Shown here: in pieces, positions 46,635-55,915 of the stretch
Position numbering within the stretch: position 1 is the stretch's first letter
How the letters are laid out: every line of letters begins with the position of its first letter
Translations under genes and position numbers: made by a program
Notes under the pieces: generated by a model
The model's database searches: none
Told to the model about the DNA's origin: nothing
What the model saw: only the letters and a program-made list of their open reading frames with translations
Origin: Candidatus Chloroploca asiatica
Lineage (GTDB): Bacteria; Chloroflexota; Chloroflexia; Chloroflexales; Chloroflexaceae
Reading direction: 5' to 3'
Assembly: GCF_002532075.1 (NCBI RefSeq)
Contig: NZ_LYXE01000015.1
Coordinates: 44,150 to 108,149 of the forward strand
DNA: 64,000 nt

Positions 46635-48473
46635 ATGCAGTTCCCTGATTACATCAAGCACGAACGCCTGAAGCAGTGGGTTAGTGAGATGGTGGATCTG
46701 TGTAAGCCAGATAAGGTTCGCTTTTGTGATGGTTCACAAGAGGAGTATGACCAACTCTGTGAGGAGATGGTCGAGGCTGGTACCTTTATCCGTCTCAATC
46801 CCGAGAAACGCCCGAATAGCTTCCTAGCCCGTTCGGATCCTAGTGACGTTGCGCGGGTTGAGGATCGCACGTATATCTGCTCGATCTCCAAGAATGATGC
46901 CGGTCCGACGAACAACTGGATGGCACCCAAGGAGATGAAGGAGATCATGGCGGGGCTGTTTGATGGATGTATGCGTGGGCGCACATTGTATGTGATTCCC
47001 TTTAGCATGGGACCGCTTGGTTCACCAATTGCCCAGATTGGCATCGAAATCAGCGACTCAGCCTATGTGGTGGTCAATATGAAATTGATGACCCGCATGG
47101 GCAAGAGCGTCTATGATGTGCTTGGCGAAGATGGCGAGTATGTGCCATGTGCGCATACCGTTGGGGCACCGCTTGAGCCCGGTCAGAAGGATGTGCCTTG
47201 GCCCTGCAATCCAACGACCAAGTATATCGTCCACTACCCCGAAGAGCGGGCGATCTGGTCGTATGGCTCGGGATACGGTGGCAACGCGTTGCTAGGCAAG
47301 AAGTGTCTGGCGCTGCGCATCGCCTCGGTGATGGCCCGTCAAGAGGGTTGGCTCGCCGAGCATATGCTCATCCTGGGGGTGAAAGAGCCGAGTGGGCGCA
47401 AGTCGTATGTGGCGGCAGCCTTCCCGTCGGCCTGTGGCAAAACCAATTTTGCGATGCTGGTTCCACCCAAGATCTTTCAGGATGAGGGCTGGGAAGTTAC
47501 GACGGTTGGTGATGATATTGCCTGGATCAAACCCGGCCCCGATGGCAGGCTCTATGCGATCAATCCCGAGTCAGGCTACTTTGGCGTGGCCCCTGGCACG
47601 TCGAACGAGACTAACCTGAGTGCGATGCAGAGTTGTGCCAAGGATACGATCTTTACGAATGTGGGCCTGACTGATGATGGCGATGTCTGGTGGGAAGGCA
47701 TGACGAAAGAGAAGCCTGCCCATGCGATTGACTGGAAGGGCAACGACTGGACACCCGAGAGCACCACGCCGGTAGCCCACCCCAATGCACGGTTTACCGC
47801 CCCGGCGATCAACAATCCGGTACTCGATCCAGCCTGGGACGACCCGGCAGGTGTGCCTATTCAGGCCTTCATCTTTGGTGGGCGGCGCAGCAATACGGTT
47901 CCTCTGGTCTACCAGGCCTTCAACTGGAACTATGGCGTCTATCTGGCCGCCACGATGGGCTCAGAGACAACCGCCGCTGCCTTTGGACAGCAGGGTGTCG
48001 TGCGTCGCGATCCGTTCGCGATGCTGCCCTTTGCCGGGTACCATATGGGCGACTACTTTAACCACTGGCTCCAGTTTGGGCGTGAGATCTACAATCCGCC
48101 CCGTATCTTCAGTGTCAACTGGTTCCGCAAAGACGAGAATGGCAAGTTTGCCTGGCCGGGCTTCGGCGAAAATATGCGTGTGCTCAAGTGGATTGTGCAA
48201 CGCTCGCATGGCGAGGCGGTCAGTGTTGAGAGTCCAATTGGCTGGATTCCCAACTACGAAAATCTTGACTGGCGCGGGCTCGACTTCAGCCGCGATCAGT
48301 TCGATAAGGTGATGAACATGAACCTCAGTGATTGGCAGCAAGAAGTGCTGCTGCACGAGGAACTGTTTATCAAGCTCTATGATCGCTTGCCGAAAGAGAT
48401 GATCAATATGCGTGAGTTGATCCTCTCGAGCCTCTGGCGGACACCAACCAACTGGGGGCCAACCCACGAATAG
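46635..48473 (+). CDS. pckG: phosphoenolpyruvate carboxykinase (GTP)
   Basis: 612-residue GTP-dependent PEPCK that interconverts oxaloacetate + GTP and PEP + CO2 + GDP. The kinase P-loop is '[14 protein letters not shown]', with the active-site hyper-reactive Cys in this loop. Other family motifs: '[16 protein letters not shown]', '[16 protein letters not shown]', '[19 protein letters not shown]' and '[13 protein letters not shown]'. GGGGAGG lies upstream of the ATG. It is monocistronic and terminated by two hairpins. Cytoplasmic enzyme of gluconeogenesis and anaplerosis. Confidence 0.97.
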   Translation: MQFPDYIKHERLKQWVSEMVDLCKPDKVRFCDGSQEEYDQLCEEMVEAGTFIRLNPEKRPNSFLARSDPSDVARVEDRTYICSISKNDAGPTNNWMAPKEMKEIMAGLFDGCMRGRTLYVIPFSMGPLGSPIAQIGIEISDSAYVVVNMKLMTRMGKSVYDVLGEDGEYVPCAHTVGAPLEPGQKDVPWPCNPTTKYIVHYPEERAIWSYGSGYGGNALLGKKCLALRIASVMARQEGWLAEHMLILGVKEPSGRKSYVAAAFPSACGKTNFAMLVPPKIFQDEGWEVTTVGDDIAWIKPGPDGRLYAINPESGYFGVAPGTSNETNLSAMQSCAKDTIFTNVGLTDDGDVWWEGMTKEKPAHAIDWKGNDWTPESTTPVAHPNARFTAPAINNPVLDPAWDDPAGVPIQAFIFGGRRSNTVPLVYQAFNWNYGVYLAATMGSETTAAAFGQQGVVRRDPFAMLPFAGYHMGDYFNHWLQFGREIYNPPRIFSVNWFRKDENGKFAWPGFGENMRVLKWIVQRSHGEAVSVESPIGWIPNYENLDWRGLDFSRDQFDKVMNMNLSDWQQEVLLHEELFIKLYDRLPKEMINMRELILSSLWRTPTNWGPTHE

Positions 48474-48497
48474 AGCTACATCTAGCTGAGTTGCGAT

Positions 48498-48524
48498 AAA
48501 AGGGCTGACCTTGTCAGCCCTTTT
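48498..48524 (+). terminator. rho-independent-type terminator of pckG
   Basis: AAAAGGGCTGAC-CTT-GTCAGCCCTTTT, a 12-bp perfect stem with T-tail 25 bp after the pckG stop. Confidence 0.85.
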
Positions 48525-48550
48525 GCGATCACGTTGGGTTCCAAAACCCG

Positions 48551-48597
48551 GTTGTTGGTTCGTTTTGGCGACAAAGCCGCCAAAACGAACCAACAAC
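48551..48597. repeat. 20-bp perfect hairpin downstream of pckG
   Basis: Arms 48551-48570 (GTTGTTGGTTCGTTTTGGCG) and 48578-48597 are exact complements with a 7-nt loop. It follows the pckG terminator and precedes the TRAP genes, so it may be a second terminator or an interspersed hairpin. Confidence 0.65.
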
Positions 48598-48776
48598 TTT
48601 GACAGAAGATGCCCTTGCGTGTAACATAGGCGGTGAGCCCCTCACAAGTTTCGATCATATATGAGTCGACTGCCATAATGCGGGAGCATTGCCGACCAAA
48701 GGCCATGCAGGAACGCCGTATTGTTTTGTTGAACCAGGCAAAGCGTGTGCCCCTGGATCAGCAGGGAGGTTGCCGC

Positions 48777-49367
48777 GTGCGAGGATTGCTGCGTCTCTCC
48801 AAAGGCATTGATGCCTTTACCGAGTTGGTTGGAAACATTACGCTCTGGTTGGTGCCGGTTGTGGTTGGGATTGGTGTGTGGAATGTCTTAAATCGCTATG
48901 TCGGGCGGGCGATTGGACAGACACTGGGTTCAAACCTCTACATTGAGGCTCAATGGTATGTCTTTTCAATCATTTTTTTAATGGGTGCTTCATATGCACT
49001 AAAACATGGCGAACATGTGCGCGTTGATGTCTTTTATGGTATGTACTCACCTCGACGCAAGGCATGGGTTGATCTCCTTGGAACCTTTCTCTTTCTCATT
49101 CCCTTCTGTCTGCTGCTCATCTATTTTACGTTGCCGTATGTCCAGAACTCGTGGCAGATCCTTGAAGGCTCGCCTGATGGATCGGCCGGCTTGCCCCGTT
49201 ATCCTCTCAAGACATTTATTCTTGTCAGTCCTGTTCTCCTGATTATTCAGGGTATTTCCGAGGCAATTAAGAACGCGGCTTTCTTGATGGGCTATAGCGA
49301 TACGACAGGAACAGGGAAAGAACATTCGGCAATGACAAAGCAACTGCGGATAGACAAGGGGAAATAG
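48777..49367 (+). CDS. TRAP transporter small permease (DctQ-like)
   Basis: 196 residues from GTG 48777, chosen because GGGAGG lies 7 nt upstream; the open frame to 48633 has no ribosome site. Four transmembrane segments ('ITLWLVPVVVGIGVWNVL', 'YVFSIIFLMGASYALKHG', 'LLGTFLFLIPFCLLLIYF', 'TFILVSPVLLIIQGISEA') and the family motif 'EHVRVDVFYG'. It is the small membrane subunit of a sodium-coupled secondary transporter for carboxylates or similar substrates. The DctM gene follows at 76 bp. No DctP or TAXI binding protein is nearby. Confidence 0.88.
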   Translation: MRGLLRLSKGIDAFTELVGNITLWLVPVVVGIGVWNVLNRYVGRAIGQTLGSNLYIEAQWYVFSIIFLMGASYALKHGEHVRVDVFYGMYSPRRKAWVDLLGTFLFLIPFCLLLIYFTLPYVQNSWQILEGSPDGSAGLPRYPLKTFILVSPVLLIIQGISEAIKNAAFLMGYSDTTGTGKEHSAMTKQLRIDKGK

Positions 49368-49443
49368 CGAAGGTGTGCGGTTTGGGGCTTCACGCGAGCA
49401 AGCATCAGTGAGTGGGTTCAGACCTTGTCTAACGGAGAATTGT

Positions 49444-50781
49444 ATGGATTACGAGTGGCTTGGACCGTTGATGTTCCTGGGTGCGCTGGTGATTCTGGGC
49501 ATTGGCTACCCGGTGGCCTTTTCGTTGGGCGGGGTCGCGATTATCTTCGGTTTGATCGGTACATCGTTGGGGGTCTTTGATCCGATTTTGATCCGGGCGA
49601 TGCCGTCGCGTATCTTTAACATTATGTCTAATTTTACGCTGCTGGCGATCCCCTATTTTATCTTTCTCGGCTCGATGCTCGAAAAGTCAGGCTTAGCCGA
49701 AGATTTGCTTGAAACGATGGGGGTGCTCTTCGGGCCAATGCGCGGTGGTCTGGCCGTTGCGGTCGTTTTTGTGGGGACACTGCTGGCGGCGACGACCGGT
49801 GTGGTGGCGGCGACCGTGGTGGCAATGGGCCTGATCTCACTGCCCATTATGCTACGCTACAACTATGATAAGGGGCTTGCCTGTGGCGTTATCTGTGCCT
49901 CGGGGACGCTCGGTCAGATTATTCCTCCCTCAGTGGTGCTGGTCGTGCTTGGTGACCAGATTGGGGTTTCGGTAGGCCGTCTCTTCATTGGTTCGCTGAT
50001 CCCTGGTCTGCTGCTCGCGTTTTCGCTCGGCTTTTATTGCTGGGTGATTGCGCAACTCAGGCCAGCGATAGCCCCTGCGCTGCCCCTCTCGGCCCGTACA
50101 GTCAAGGGCTGGGCGCTCGCTTCGCAGGTGATGCGCGTGATGGTGCCACCGCTGTTGCTGATCTTTGCGGTGCTTGGTTCGATCTTTTTTGGCATCGCAA
50201 CGGCTCCCGAAGCCGGTGCCGTCGGTGCGCTCGGGGCAACTCTGCTGGCCCTCGCCAATCGTCGTCTGAGCCTCAGTACGTTTCGCAATGTCGCCGATGC
50301 GACGCTGCGCAATGTGACGATGGTGCTCTTTATTCTGATTGGTTCGACAGCCTTCGCCCTGGTCTTCCGTGCGCTTGACGGCGATAAGTTTGTCTTTGAT
50401 ATCCTCGCCAATCTACCCGGTGGGGTCTGGGGCTTTATGGCAGCGAGTATGCTGCTCGTCTTTGTGCTTGGTTTCTTTATTGACTTTTTTGAGATCTGTT
50501 TCATCGTGATTCCGCTCTTTGTGCCTGTTGCCAATGCGCTTGGCATTGATATGATCTGGTTTGGTGTGATTATGGGCGCCAATCTCCAGACGTCGTTCCT
50601 GACGCCGCCCTTTGGTTTTGCGCTCTTCTATTTGAGCGGCGTTGCACCGCCCGAGATCAAGACAACGGATATCTATCGCGGCGTCATTCCCTTCATTCTG
50701 ATTCAGATCATGGTGCTGATTGTGATCGTTCTTTTCCCATCATTGGTCACCTATCTGCCCTCGGTCTCCTTCAGCCGTTAG
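49444..50781 (+). CDS. TRAP transporter large permease (DctM-like)
   Basis: 445 residues from ATG 49444 with GGAG upstream; an earlier in-frame start at 49375 lacks one. About 12 hydrophobic segments. DctM family hallmarks: 'GIGYPVAFSLGGVAIIFG', 'ALAIPYFIFLGSMLEKSG'-type region near 75-95, 'GLACGVICASGTLGQIIPPS' and 'TSFLTPPFGFALFYLSG'. It is the transport channel of the TRAP system, with the preceding DctQ. The long DctM lacks its usual binding-protein gene in this window, so the substrate is unknown. Confidence 0.92.
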   Translation: MDYEWLGPLMFLGALVILGIGYPVAFSLGGVAIIFGLIGTSLGVFDPILIRAMPSRIFNIMSNFTLLAIPYFIFLGSMLEKSGLAEDLLETMGVLFGPMRGGLAVAVVFVGTLLAATTGVVAATVVAMGLISLPIMLRYNYDKGLACGVICASGTLGQIIPPSVVLVVLGDQIGVSVGRLFIGSLIPGLLLAFSLGFYCWVIAQLRPAIAPALPLSARTVKGWALASQVMRVMVPPLLLIFAVLGSIFFGIATAPEAGAVGALGATLLALANRRLSLSTFRNVADATLRNVTMVLFILIGSTAFALVFRALDGDKFVFDILANLPGGVWGFMAASMLLVFVLGFFIDFFEICFIVIPLFVPVANALGIDMIWFGVIMGANLQTSFLTPPFGFALFYLSGVAPPEIKTTDIYRGVIPFILIQIMVLIVIVLFPSLVTYLPSVSFSR

Positions 50782-50787
50782 AGCAGG

Positions 50788-50819
50788 TTTGACGCAAAAG
50801 CGCAGAAGCGCGAAGGTTT
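50788..50819 (+). repeat. dispersed GACGCAAAGGCGC-type repeat, copy 3
   Basis: A diverged copy (TTTGACGCAAAAGCGCAGAA...) between the dctM stop and its terminator. Confidence 0.6.
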
Positions 50820-50830
50820 GAGGTAGCAGA

Positions 50831-50857
50831 AGAGGCCAGCAATGCTGGCCTCTTTTT
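50831..50857 (+). terminator. rho-independent terminator of the TRAP genes
   Basis: AGAGGCCAGC-AAT-GCTGGCCTCT followed by TTTT; perfect 10-bp stem and T-run on the plus strand, 50 bp past dctM. Confidence 0.88.
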
Positions 50858-50880
50858 GTGTCTGCCCGTACCGTGAAGCG

Positions 50881-53800
50881 CTAATTGGGGCTGATCAGCA
50901 TCGGCGACTCGTGGTCATTGTCGATCACTTCTGCTTCTTCAACCGAGAGGGCCGCCAGACGGTCATCGCGATCAAGATTGAGCACAATGACACCCTGCGT
51001 ATTGCGCCCGAGTTGGGCGACCTCATCGGCACTCGTCCGCATAACAACGCCCGCCGCCGTGATGAAGGTCAAGAGGGAGTTGTCGGTAACAATCGCAGCC
51101 CCCGCAATTTCGTCGCCAGGACGAAGTTTCATGGTGATAACCCCACCCGTGGCACGCCCTTTGGTGGGATATTCGGCCAGAGCGGTGCGTTTGCCCATGC
51201 CACGCGCAGTGACTACGAGCAGATCCTGGCCCGGTTGCACCAGTTGCATGCTGATGACCCGATCATTCGCGTCAAGGCTGATCCCGTTGACCCCTGTGGC
51301 CGGGCGGCCCATTGGTCGTACTTCGCTCTGCTTGAAGCGTGCCGTCTGCCCCCGTACCGTCGTGAGCAGGATATCCTCGCTCCCGTGACTTACATGCACC
51401 CACCCAAGCACATCGCCATCTTCGAGGCCAATGGCAATCAGGCCATTCGAGCGTACCTGGCTATATTCGCGCAAGAGCGTACGTTTGATCTTGCCTCGCT
51501 GTGTCGCCATCACAAGATATTCGCCATCAAAACTGGACACCGCTAGCATGCTAGTCACCTGTTCGCCTGGTTCAAGCGAGATCAAATTGACCAGCGGCAA
51601 GCCTTTGGCTGTCCGTGAACTGTCGGGCACCTCGTGGGCCTTGAGTTGATAGACTTTGCCTTTGTCGGTGAAGAAGAGCAGATTCTCGAGCGAGCTACAG
51701 GTGAGCAGGTGGCTGACAATATCTTGCTCGCGGGTCTTCATGCCTTTCACCCCACGCCCGCCACGGCGCTGGGTGCGATACACATCGGCGATCTGGCGCT
51801 TGATATACCCACGGTTCGTGAGCGTAATCATCACCCGAATATCAGGAATGAGATCTTCGTCGCTCACCTCGCCGCTGACATCGGGCACAATGCGCGTACG
51901 CCGCTCATCGCCGTACTTCTCTTTGAGCCCGCGCAGATCGGTCTGGATCATATGCAAGACCCGCTTGGGGTTGGCGAGGATATCTTCAAGCTCGGCGATC
52001 AGTTTGATCACCTCGTTATACTCGTCCTCGATCTTCTTACGCTCAAGCGCAGCGAGACGCCGGAGTTGCATATCGAGGATGGCATTAGCCTGAATTTCGC
52101 TGAGCGAGAAGTTGCGGATCAAGTTGTTGCGGGCGCTATCGGTCGTTCGCGACTCACGAATGGTCCGGATCACCGCATCAATATTATCGAGCGCAATCTT
52201 GAGCCCCTCAAGAATGTGGGCGCGGGCACGGGCCTTCGCCAAATCAAACTCAGTCCGGCGCCGGATCACCTCCTGCCGATGGTTGATATACTCCTGCAAC
52301 ATACGCTTGAGCGTGAGCACCCGTGGTTGGCGCCCGGCATCGACCAGGGCAAGCATATTGATGCCAAAGGTCGTCTGCATCTGCGTATGCTTGTAGAGCG
52401 CATTGAGCACCTTTTTCGGCTGGGCGTCCTGCTTCAGCAGAATGACCAGACGCATCCCGGTGCGGTCTGATTCATCGCGGACATCACGAATGCCTTCGAT
52501 CTTGCGATCCTTGACCAGTTCCGCCATACGCTCTTGCAGACGTGCTTTATTGACCTGATAGGGCAACTCAGTGACAATAATATTGAACGCCCCCCGCGAG
52601 CCCTCTTCGATATGGGCCTTGGCCCGCAGAATAATCTGGCCACGCCCCGTCGAATAAGCCGCCAGGATGCCCTCGGTACCAAGAATGCTCGCTGCGGTCG
52701 GAAAATCGGGGCCGGGCAGGAACTTCATCAACTCTTCGACCGTCGCCTCGGGGTTATCGATCAAATGAACCAGCGCATCACAGACTTCATTGAGATTGTG
52801 GGGCGGAATATTCGTTGCCATCCCGACGGCAATCCCAGAGGCACCATTGAGCAAGAGATTGGGAAGTGTGGCCGGCAACACCGAAGGCTCGCGGTACGAA
52901 CCATCGAAATTATCCCGAAAATCAACGGTATTCTTCTCAATATCAAAGAGCAACTCTTCGGCAATCGCCGTAAGCCGCGCCTCAGTGTAACGCATCGCCG
53001 CTGGCGGATCGCCGTCGACACTATTATGCACAACGCAACCGTTGGCGAGCATAAAATTGTGATGCTCATCAACCGTAATGTCGTAAACATCAACCCGCTC
53101 ATCAAGCCAGCGCACGGATACAACACGGTGATTATGCGTCGCAGCAACCTGGAGCAAATCCTCAAAGCTGGTGAAATAACGCGTCAGCTTCGTGCTACGG
53201 GTAGTAAAGCCACGCTGCTCATTGTAGCGATCAGCCAGGTGGTGAACGAACTCGTATTTGCTAGTACTGGGTTGAAGCACGCGCAAGTAGTCATTCGAGC
53301 CATGTCGAACCGGGGCAGTATCAAAGTACCCAGCCATCAGGCTGTCTTCAATCGTCAGTTCGTGGGCCTGCTTCCAGGTACCATCACGGAGCATGAAGCG
53401 GTGGTCGGGCGTACAGCGCACGGTCGAGCCATCATCAAAGGTGAGCTCAACCAGTTCTGCATCGCGACGAGTAATGCGTGAGTAGCGACCTTCACCAATA
53501 ACAATCTGCCCAGTGCTGTTGACTGAATAGACGTAGAAGATCTCGTCAGGCGAAAGCTCTGCTAGTTCAGCAAACGTACGCTCAGTGCCATCGAGCAACT
53601 TGATGCGGGTATCCCCAGTAAAGCAGCCAAAATTCCCCTGGCCATCTACCAACGGATACCGCATACTCCACGGCTGGGCCATGCGCGCCAGCGCATCGTA
53701 GACGGCACTGTCGCCGTGGGGGTGCATTTTGCCGAGGACGTCGCCGACGATGCCGGCACTCTTTTTGTAGGGCCGATTATTACGATAGCCCATGTCCCAC

Positions 53801-53949
53801 ATGCCATAGAGGATGCGCCGTTGCACTGGCTTGAGACCGTCACGGGCGTCGGGTAAGGCCCGTGAGACGATGACGCTCATGGCGTAGCTCAGGTAGGCGG
53901 TGCGCACTTCGCTCGTGATACTGATGGGCCGGACAATGCCAATCTCCAT
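50881..53949 (-). CDS. gyrA: DNA gyrase subunit A precursor with in-frame mini-intein
   Basis: 1022 residues from ATG 53949 (GGAG 6 nt upstream); ATG 53961 would add four residues. The spliced protein would be 821 residues, a normal GyrA that cleaves and rejoins DNA during supercoiling. An intein (residues 109-309) splits 'GQGNFG' from '[17 protein letters not shown]'; the catalytic Tyr is residue 321 of the precursor, 120 after splicing. The C-terminal beta-pinwheel has the GyrA box-like '[16 protein letters not shown]'. It is monocistronic from a clear sigma-70-type promoter at 54062-54090. gyrB is not in view. Confidence 0.96.
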   Translation of the reverse strand: MEIGIVRPISITSEVRTAYLSYAMSVIVSRALPDARDGLKPVQRRILYGMWDMGYRNNRPYKKSAGIVGDVLGKMHPHGDSAVYDALARMAQPWSMRYPLVDGQGNFGCFTGDTRIKLLDGTERTFAELAELSPDEIFYVYSVNSTGQIVIGEGRYSRITRRDAELVELTFDDGSTVRCTPDHRFMLRDGTWKQAHELTIEDSLMAGYFDTAPVRHGSNDYLRVLQPSTSKYEFVHHLADRYNEQRGFTTRSTKLTRYFTSFEDLLQVAATHNHRVVSVRWLDERVDVYDITVDEHHNFMLANGCVVHNSVDGDPPAAMRYTEARLTAIAEELLFDIEKNTVDFRDNFDGSYREPSVLPATLPNLLLNGASGIAVGMATNIPPHNLNEVCDALVHLIDNPEATVEELMKFLPGPDFPTAASILGTEGILAAYSTGRGQIILRAKAHIEEGSRGAFNIIVTELPYQVNKARLQERMAELVKDRKIEGIRDVRDESDRTGMRLVILLKQDAQPKKVLNALYKHTQMQTTFGINMLALVDAGRQPRVLTLKRMLQEYINHRQEVIRRRTEFDLAKARARAHILEGLKIALDNIDAVIRTIRESRTTDSARNNLIRNFSLSEIQANAILDMQLRRLAALERKKIEDEYNEVIKLIAELEDILANPKRVLHMIQTDLRGLKEKYGDERRTRIVPDVSGEVSDEDLIPDIRVMITLTNRGYIKRQIADVYRTQRRGGRGVKGMKTREQDIVSHLLTCSSLENLLFFTDKGKVYQLKAHEVPDSSRTAKGLPLVNLISLEPGEQVTSMLAVSSFDGEYLVMATQRGKIKRTLLREYSQVRSNGLIAIGLEDGDVLGWVHVSHGSEDILLTTVRGQTARFKQSEVRPMGRPATGVNGISLDANDRVISMQLVQPGQDLLVVTARGMGKRTALAEYPTKGRATGGVITMKLRPGDEIAGAAIVTDNSLLTFITAAGVVMRTSADEVAQLGRNTQGVIVLNLDRDDRLAALSVEEAEVIDNDHESPMLISPN
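53023..53625 (-). mobile_element. GyrA mini-intein, 201 residues
   Basis: Protein-splicing element encoded in frame in gyrA. N-terminal Cys1 in '[13 protein letters not shown]' (block A), '[17 protein letters not shown]' (block B with Thr72 and His75), '[20 protein letters not shown]' (block F) and terminal 'ANGCVVHN' with His200-Asn201 and Ser as +1 residue. All splicing residues are present. About 60 residues between blocks B and F are too short for a LAGLIDADG homing endonuclease and show no such motif, so it is a mini-intein. The site is Gly/Ser of GNFG-S(V/I)DGD, not the Tyr site used in mycobacterial gyrA. Confidence 0.93.
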
Positions 53950-53971
53950 GTCATACTCCATCGACTCGAAA

Positions 53972-53992
53972 ACGGGGGCTCTGCGCCCCCGT
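53972..53992 (-). promoter_or_regulatory. hairpin in the gyrA leader
   Basis: ACGGGGGC-GCAGA-GCCCCCGT, an 8-bp GC-rich stem ending 22 nt before the gyrA ATG. It may protect or restrain the leader. Functional meaning is unproven. Confidence 0.5.
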
Positions 53993-54061
53993 CAGATTAA
54001 GCAATACAATAGGCTCGTTTCCTCGAATTACGGCTTTCTGATGCGCTGTTTATCGGTTATC

Positions 54062-54090
54062 ATTATACTCGATCCGGTGGCTTTTGTCTA
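54062..54090 (-). promoter_or_regulatory. sigma-70-type promoter of gyrA
   Basis: On the minus strand TAGACA, a 17-bp spacer and TATAAT, about 112 bp upstream of the gyrA ATG. Gives a leader of about 100 nt that includes the GC-rich hairpin. Confidence 0.7.
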
Positions 54091-54112
54091 GTATTATCAA
54101 ACATTTGTTTCT

Positions 54113-54805
54113 ATGAATATTTCTTTGACATGGTCAATGCAACCGCTCGGTGAAGGGGCGTTGTTGCTTGAATGTACACCCGTTGATACGCTGACGAATC
54201 GTCTCATGCTTGCGCTCGCCGATCAGGTGACGGCCCTCGATCTGCCAGGCATTGAGGTGGCCTTGCCAGCATGGGCGTCGTTGATGGTGTTGTTTGATCC
54301 GCTGTGCCTGACGCGAACCAGGCTTGAGGCGGTGTTGACAGCGTTGGTGCGGGAAGTTGAGCCCGCCCCAGCGCGACCTGCGCGGGTAGTAGACATCCAG
54401 GTGCGCTACGGTGGCGAGGATGGCCCCGATCTGCCCGAGGTGGCGGCATATCTCGGGTTGAGCGAGGCCGAGGTGATTGCATTGCATACGAGTCAGATCT
54501 ATCGGGTGATGATGATCGGTTTTGCGCCGGGGTTTCCGTATCTGGGGCCGTTGCCAGCGGCACTTGATCTGCCCCGACGTAGCACGCCACGCACGGCGGT
54601 TCCGGCTGGTTCGGTTGCGATCGCCGCCGGTATGACCGGGATCTATCCGGCCCGGCTGCCTGGCGGGTGGCATCTCATCGGGCGAACCGAGGCCCAGCTT
54701 TTTGATCCGTTGCGTGATCCGCCGACGCTGGTGCTGCCGGGGGATGGAGTAAGATTTAACGCAGAGGCGCAAAGGCGCAAAGGCGCGGAGGGGAGCGATG
54801 AGTAG
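54113..54805 (+). CDS. pxpB: 5-oxoprolinase subunit B
   Basis: 230 residues. KipI/PxpB family: 'PLGEGALLLEC', 'VDIQVRYGGEDGPDLPEVA', 'HTSQIYRVMMIGFAPGFPYL', 'RRSTPRTAVPAGSVAIAAG' and 'GIYPARLPGGWHLIGRT'. It works with PxpA and PxpC in ATP-dependent 5-oxoproline hydrolysis. The normal family C-terminus ends near 'GDGVRF'; here the last 15 residues ('NAEAQRRKGAEGSDE') are encoded by a dispersed repeat, an acquired tail. The stop overlaps the pxpC start by 8 bp. Start codon support is modest. Confidence 0.92.
   Translation: MNISLTWSMQPLGEGALLLECTPVDTLTNRLMLALADQVTALDLPGIEVALPAWASLMVLFDPLCLTRTRLEAVLTALVREVEPAPARPARVVDIQVRYGGEDGPDLPEVAAYLGLSEAEVIALHTSQIYRVMMIGFAPGFPYLGPLPAALDLPRRSTPRTAVPAGSVAIAAGMTGIYPARLPGGWHLIGRTEAQLFDPLRDPPTLVLPGDGVRFNAEAQRRKGAEGSDE
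54755..54788 (+). repeat. dispersed GACGCAAAGGCGC-type repeat, copy 4, inside pxpB
   Basis: TTTAACGCAGAGGCGCAAAG followed by GCGCAAAGGCGCGG. It supplies the codons for the last residues of PxpB (NAEAQRRKGAEG) and ends just before the pxpC ribosome site. Confidence 0.75.
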
Positions 54806-55793
54806 AGGGCCAGGGTTGCGGGTGGTTACAGGGGGATTATTGACGACGGTGCAAGATCAGGGACGCCTGGGGGCACTGCGCTACGGCGTGCCACGAGGCG
54901 GAGCCATGGATCGCTTTGCCCTCTATGCGGCGAATCGCCTGGTGGGCAATGCCCCCGACGAGGCTGGCCTTGAGATCCTGGCGAGCGAAGTATGCTTCGA
55001 GGTCTTGCAGCCGAGTTTGCTCGCCCTCACCGGCGCACCCATCGAAGCATATTGGAACGATGCGCCGCTGCCACTCTGGACAACGATCCTGGCACGACCG
55101 GGTGATCACATCTCGCTCGCCGGGAAACGCCACGGCTGGGGCGCACGGAGCTACCTGGCGCTCGCGGGAGGCGTTGAGGTTCCAGTGGTACTGGGATCAC
55201 GTGGAACGCACCTGTCAGGGCGTTTTGGAGGGCTTGCAGGGCGAGTCTTGAGGGCAGGCGACCTGGTGATGCTCCGCGAACAACCGAACGACCCTCTGCG
55301 GAGAGCCGGGCAAGCTTGGCCTGCCGAGGCTCGTCCACCCTATGGGCCAAAGCCGAGCCTCCGTTTCACCGCAGGGCCACACCAGCATTGTTTTGGTGCA
55401 ACCAGCAGCGAGGCCCTCGCGCAAGCAGAGCTACGGGTGAGCGACCACGCAAATCGGATGGGCTACCGGCTCGACGGGCATACCGTGGAACTAACCCGTC
55501 TCTGCAGCCTGCCCTCGCTCGGCGTCTTGCCTGGTGTCATCCAGGTTCCGCCTGACGGAAAACCGGTGTTGCTCATGGCTGACGCCCAGCCAACAGGTGG
55601 CTACCCAATCATCGGGGTCGTCTGCGCCCCTGATCTCGACGTGGCGGCGCAACTCTTGCCAGGCGACAGCCTGCAATTAAAACCCATCGGGGAAGATGAA
55701 GCAATTGAAGCCCGTCGCAACTACGCCAGATGGAAGGCAACGCCCCTAGAGCCTGACGACACCGTCGCGCAACTCGCCCTGGCGGGGGGGTGA
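54798..55793 (+). CDS. pxpC: 5-oxoprolinase subunit C
   Basis: 331 residues. KipA/PxpC (AHS2) family: 'GGLLTTVQDQGRLGALRYGV', 'GAMDRFALYAANRLVGN', 'RSYLALAGGVEVPVVLGSRG', 'RMGYRLDG' and 'LMADAQPTGGYPIIGVV'. Third subunit of ATP-dependent 5-oxoprolinase. GGAG lies upstream and the ATG overlaps the pxpB stop as ATGAGTAG, so the pair is translationally coupled. Confidence 0.92.
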   Translation: MSRGPGLRVVTGGLLTTVQDQGRLGALRYGVPRGGAMDRFALYAANRLVGNAPDEAGLEILASEVCFEVLQPSLLALTGAPIEAYWNDAPLPLWTTILARPGDHISLAGKRHGWGARSYLALAGGVEVPVVLGSRGTHLSGRFGGLAGRVLRAGDLVMLREQPNDPLRRAGQAWPAEARPPYGPKPSLRFTAGPHQHCFGATSSEALAQAELRVSDHANRMGYRLDGHTVELTRLCSLPSLGVLPGVIQVPPDGKPVLLMADAQPTGGYPIIGVVCAPDLDVAAQLLPGDSLQLKPIGEDEAIEARRNYARWKATPLEPDDTVAQLALAGG

Positions 55794-55798
55794 CTCGT

Positions 55799-55822
55799 GT
55801 TGACGCAAAGGCGCAAAGGGGG
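55799..55822 (+). repeat. dispersed GACGCAAAGGCGC-type repeat, copy 5
   Basis: GTTGACGCAAAGGCGCAAAG immediately after the pxpC stop. Confidence 0.65.
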
Positions 55823-55830
55823 TTGAGACC

Positions 55831-55903
55831 GCTGATTTGACGCAAAGGCGCAAAGCTCCGCATAGAGATGCATCAAACCTTCGCGCCTTTGCGTCAAATC
55901 AGC
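55831..55903. terminator. inverted pair of dispersed repeats, copies 6 and 7, forming a hairpin
   Basis: Arms 55831-55851 (GCTGATTTGACGCAAAGGCG and one more base) and 55883-55903 are perfect 21-bp complements, so two opposite copies of the repeat make a stem with a 31-nt loop. It lies between the convergent pxpC and phosphoesterase genes and probably terminates both. Confidence 0.65.
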
Positions 55904-55915
55904 AGAAAATGTCAT

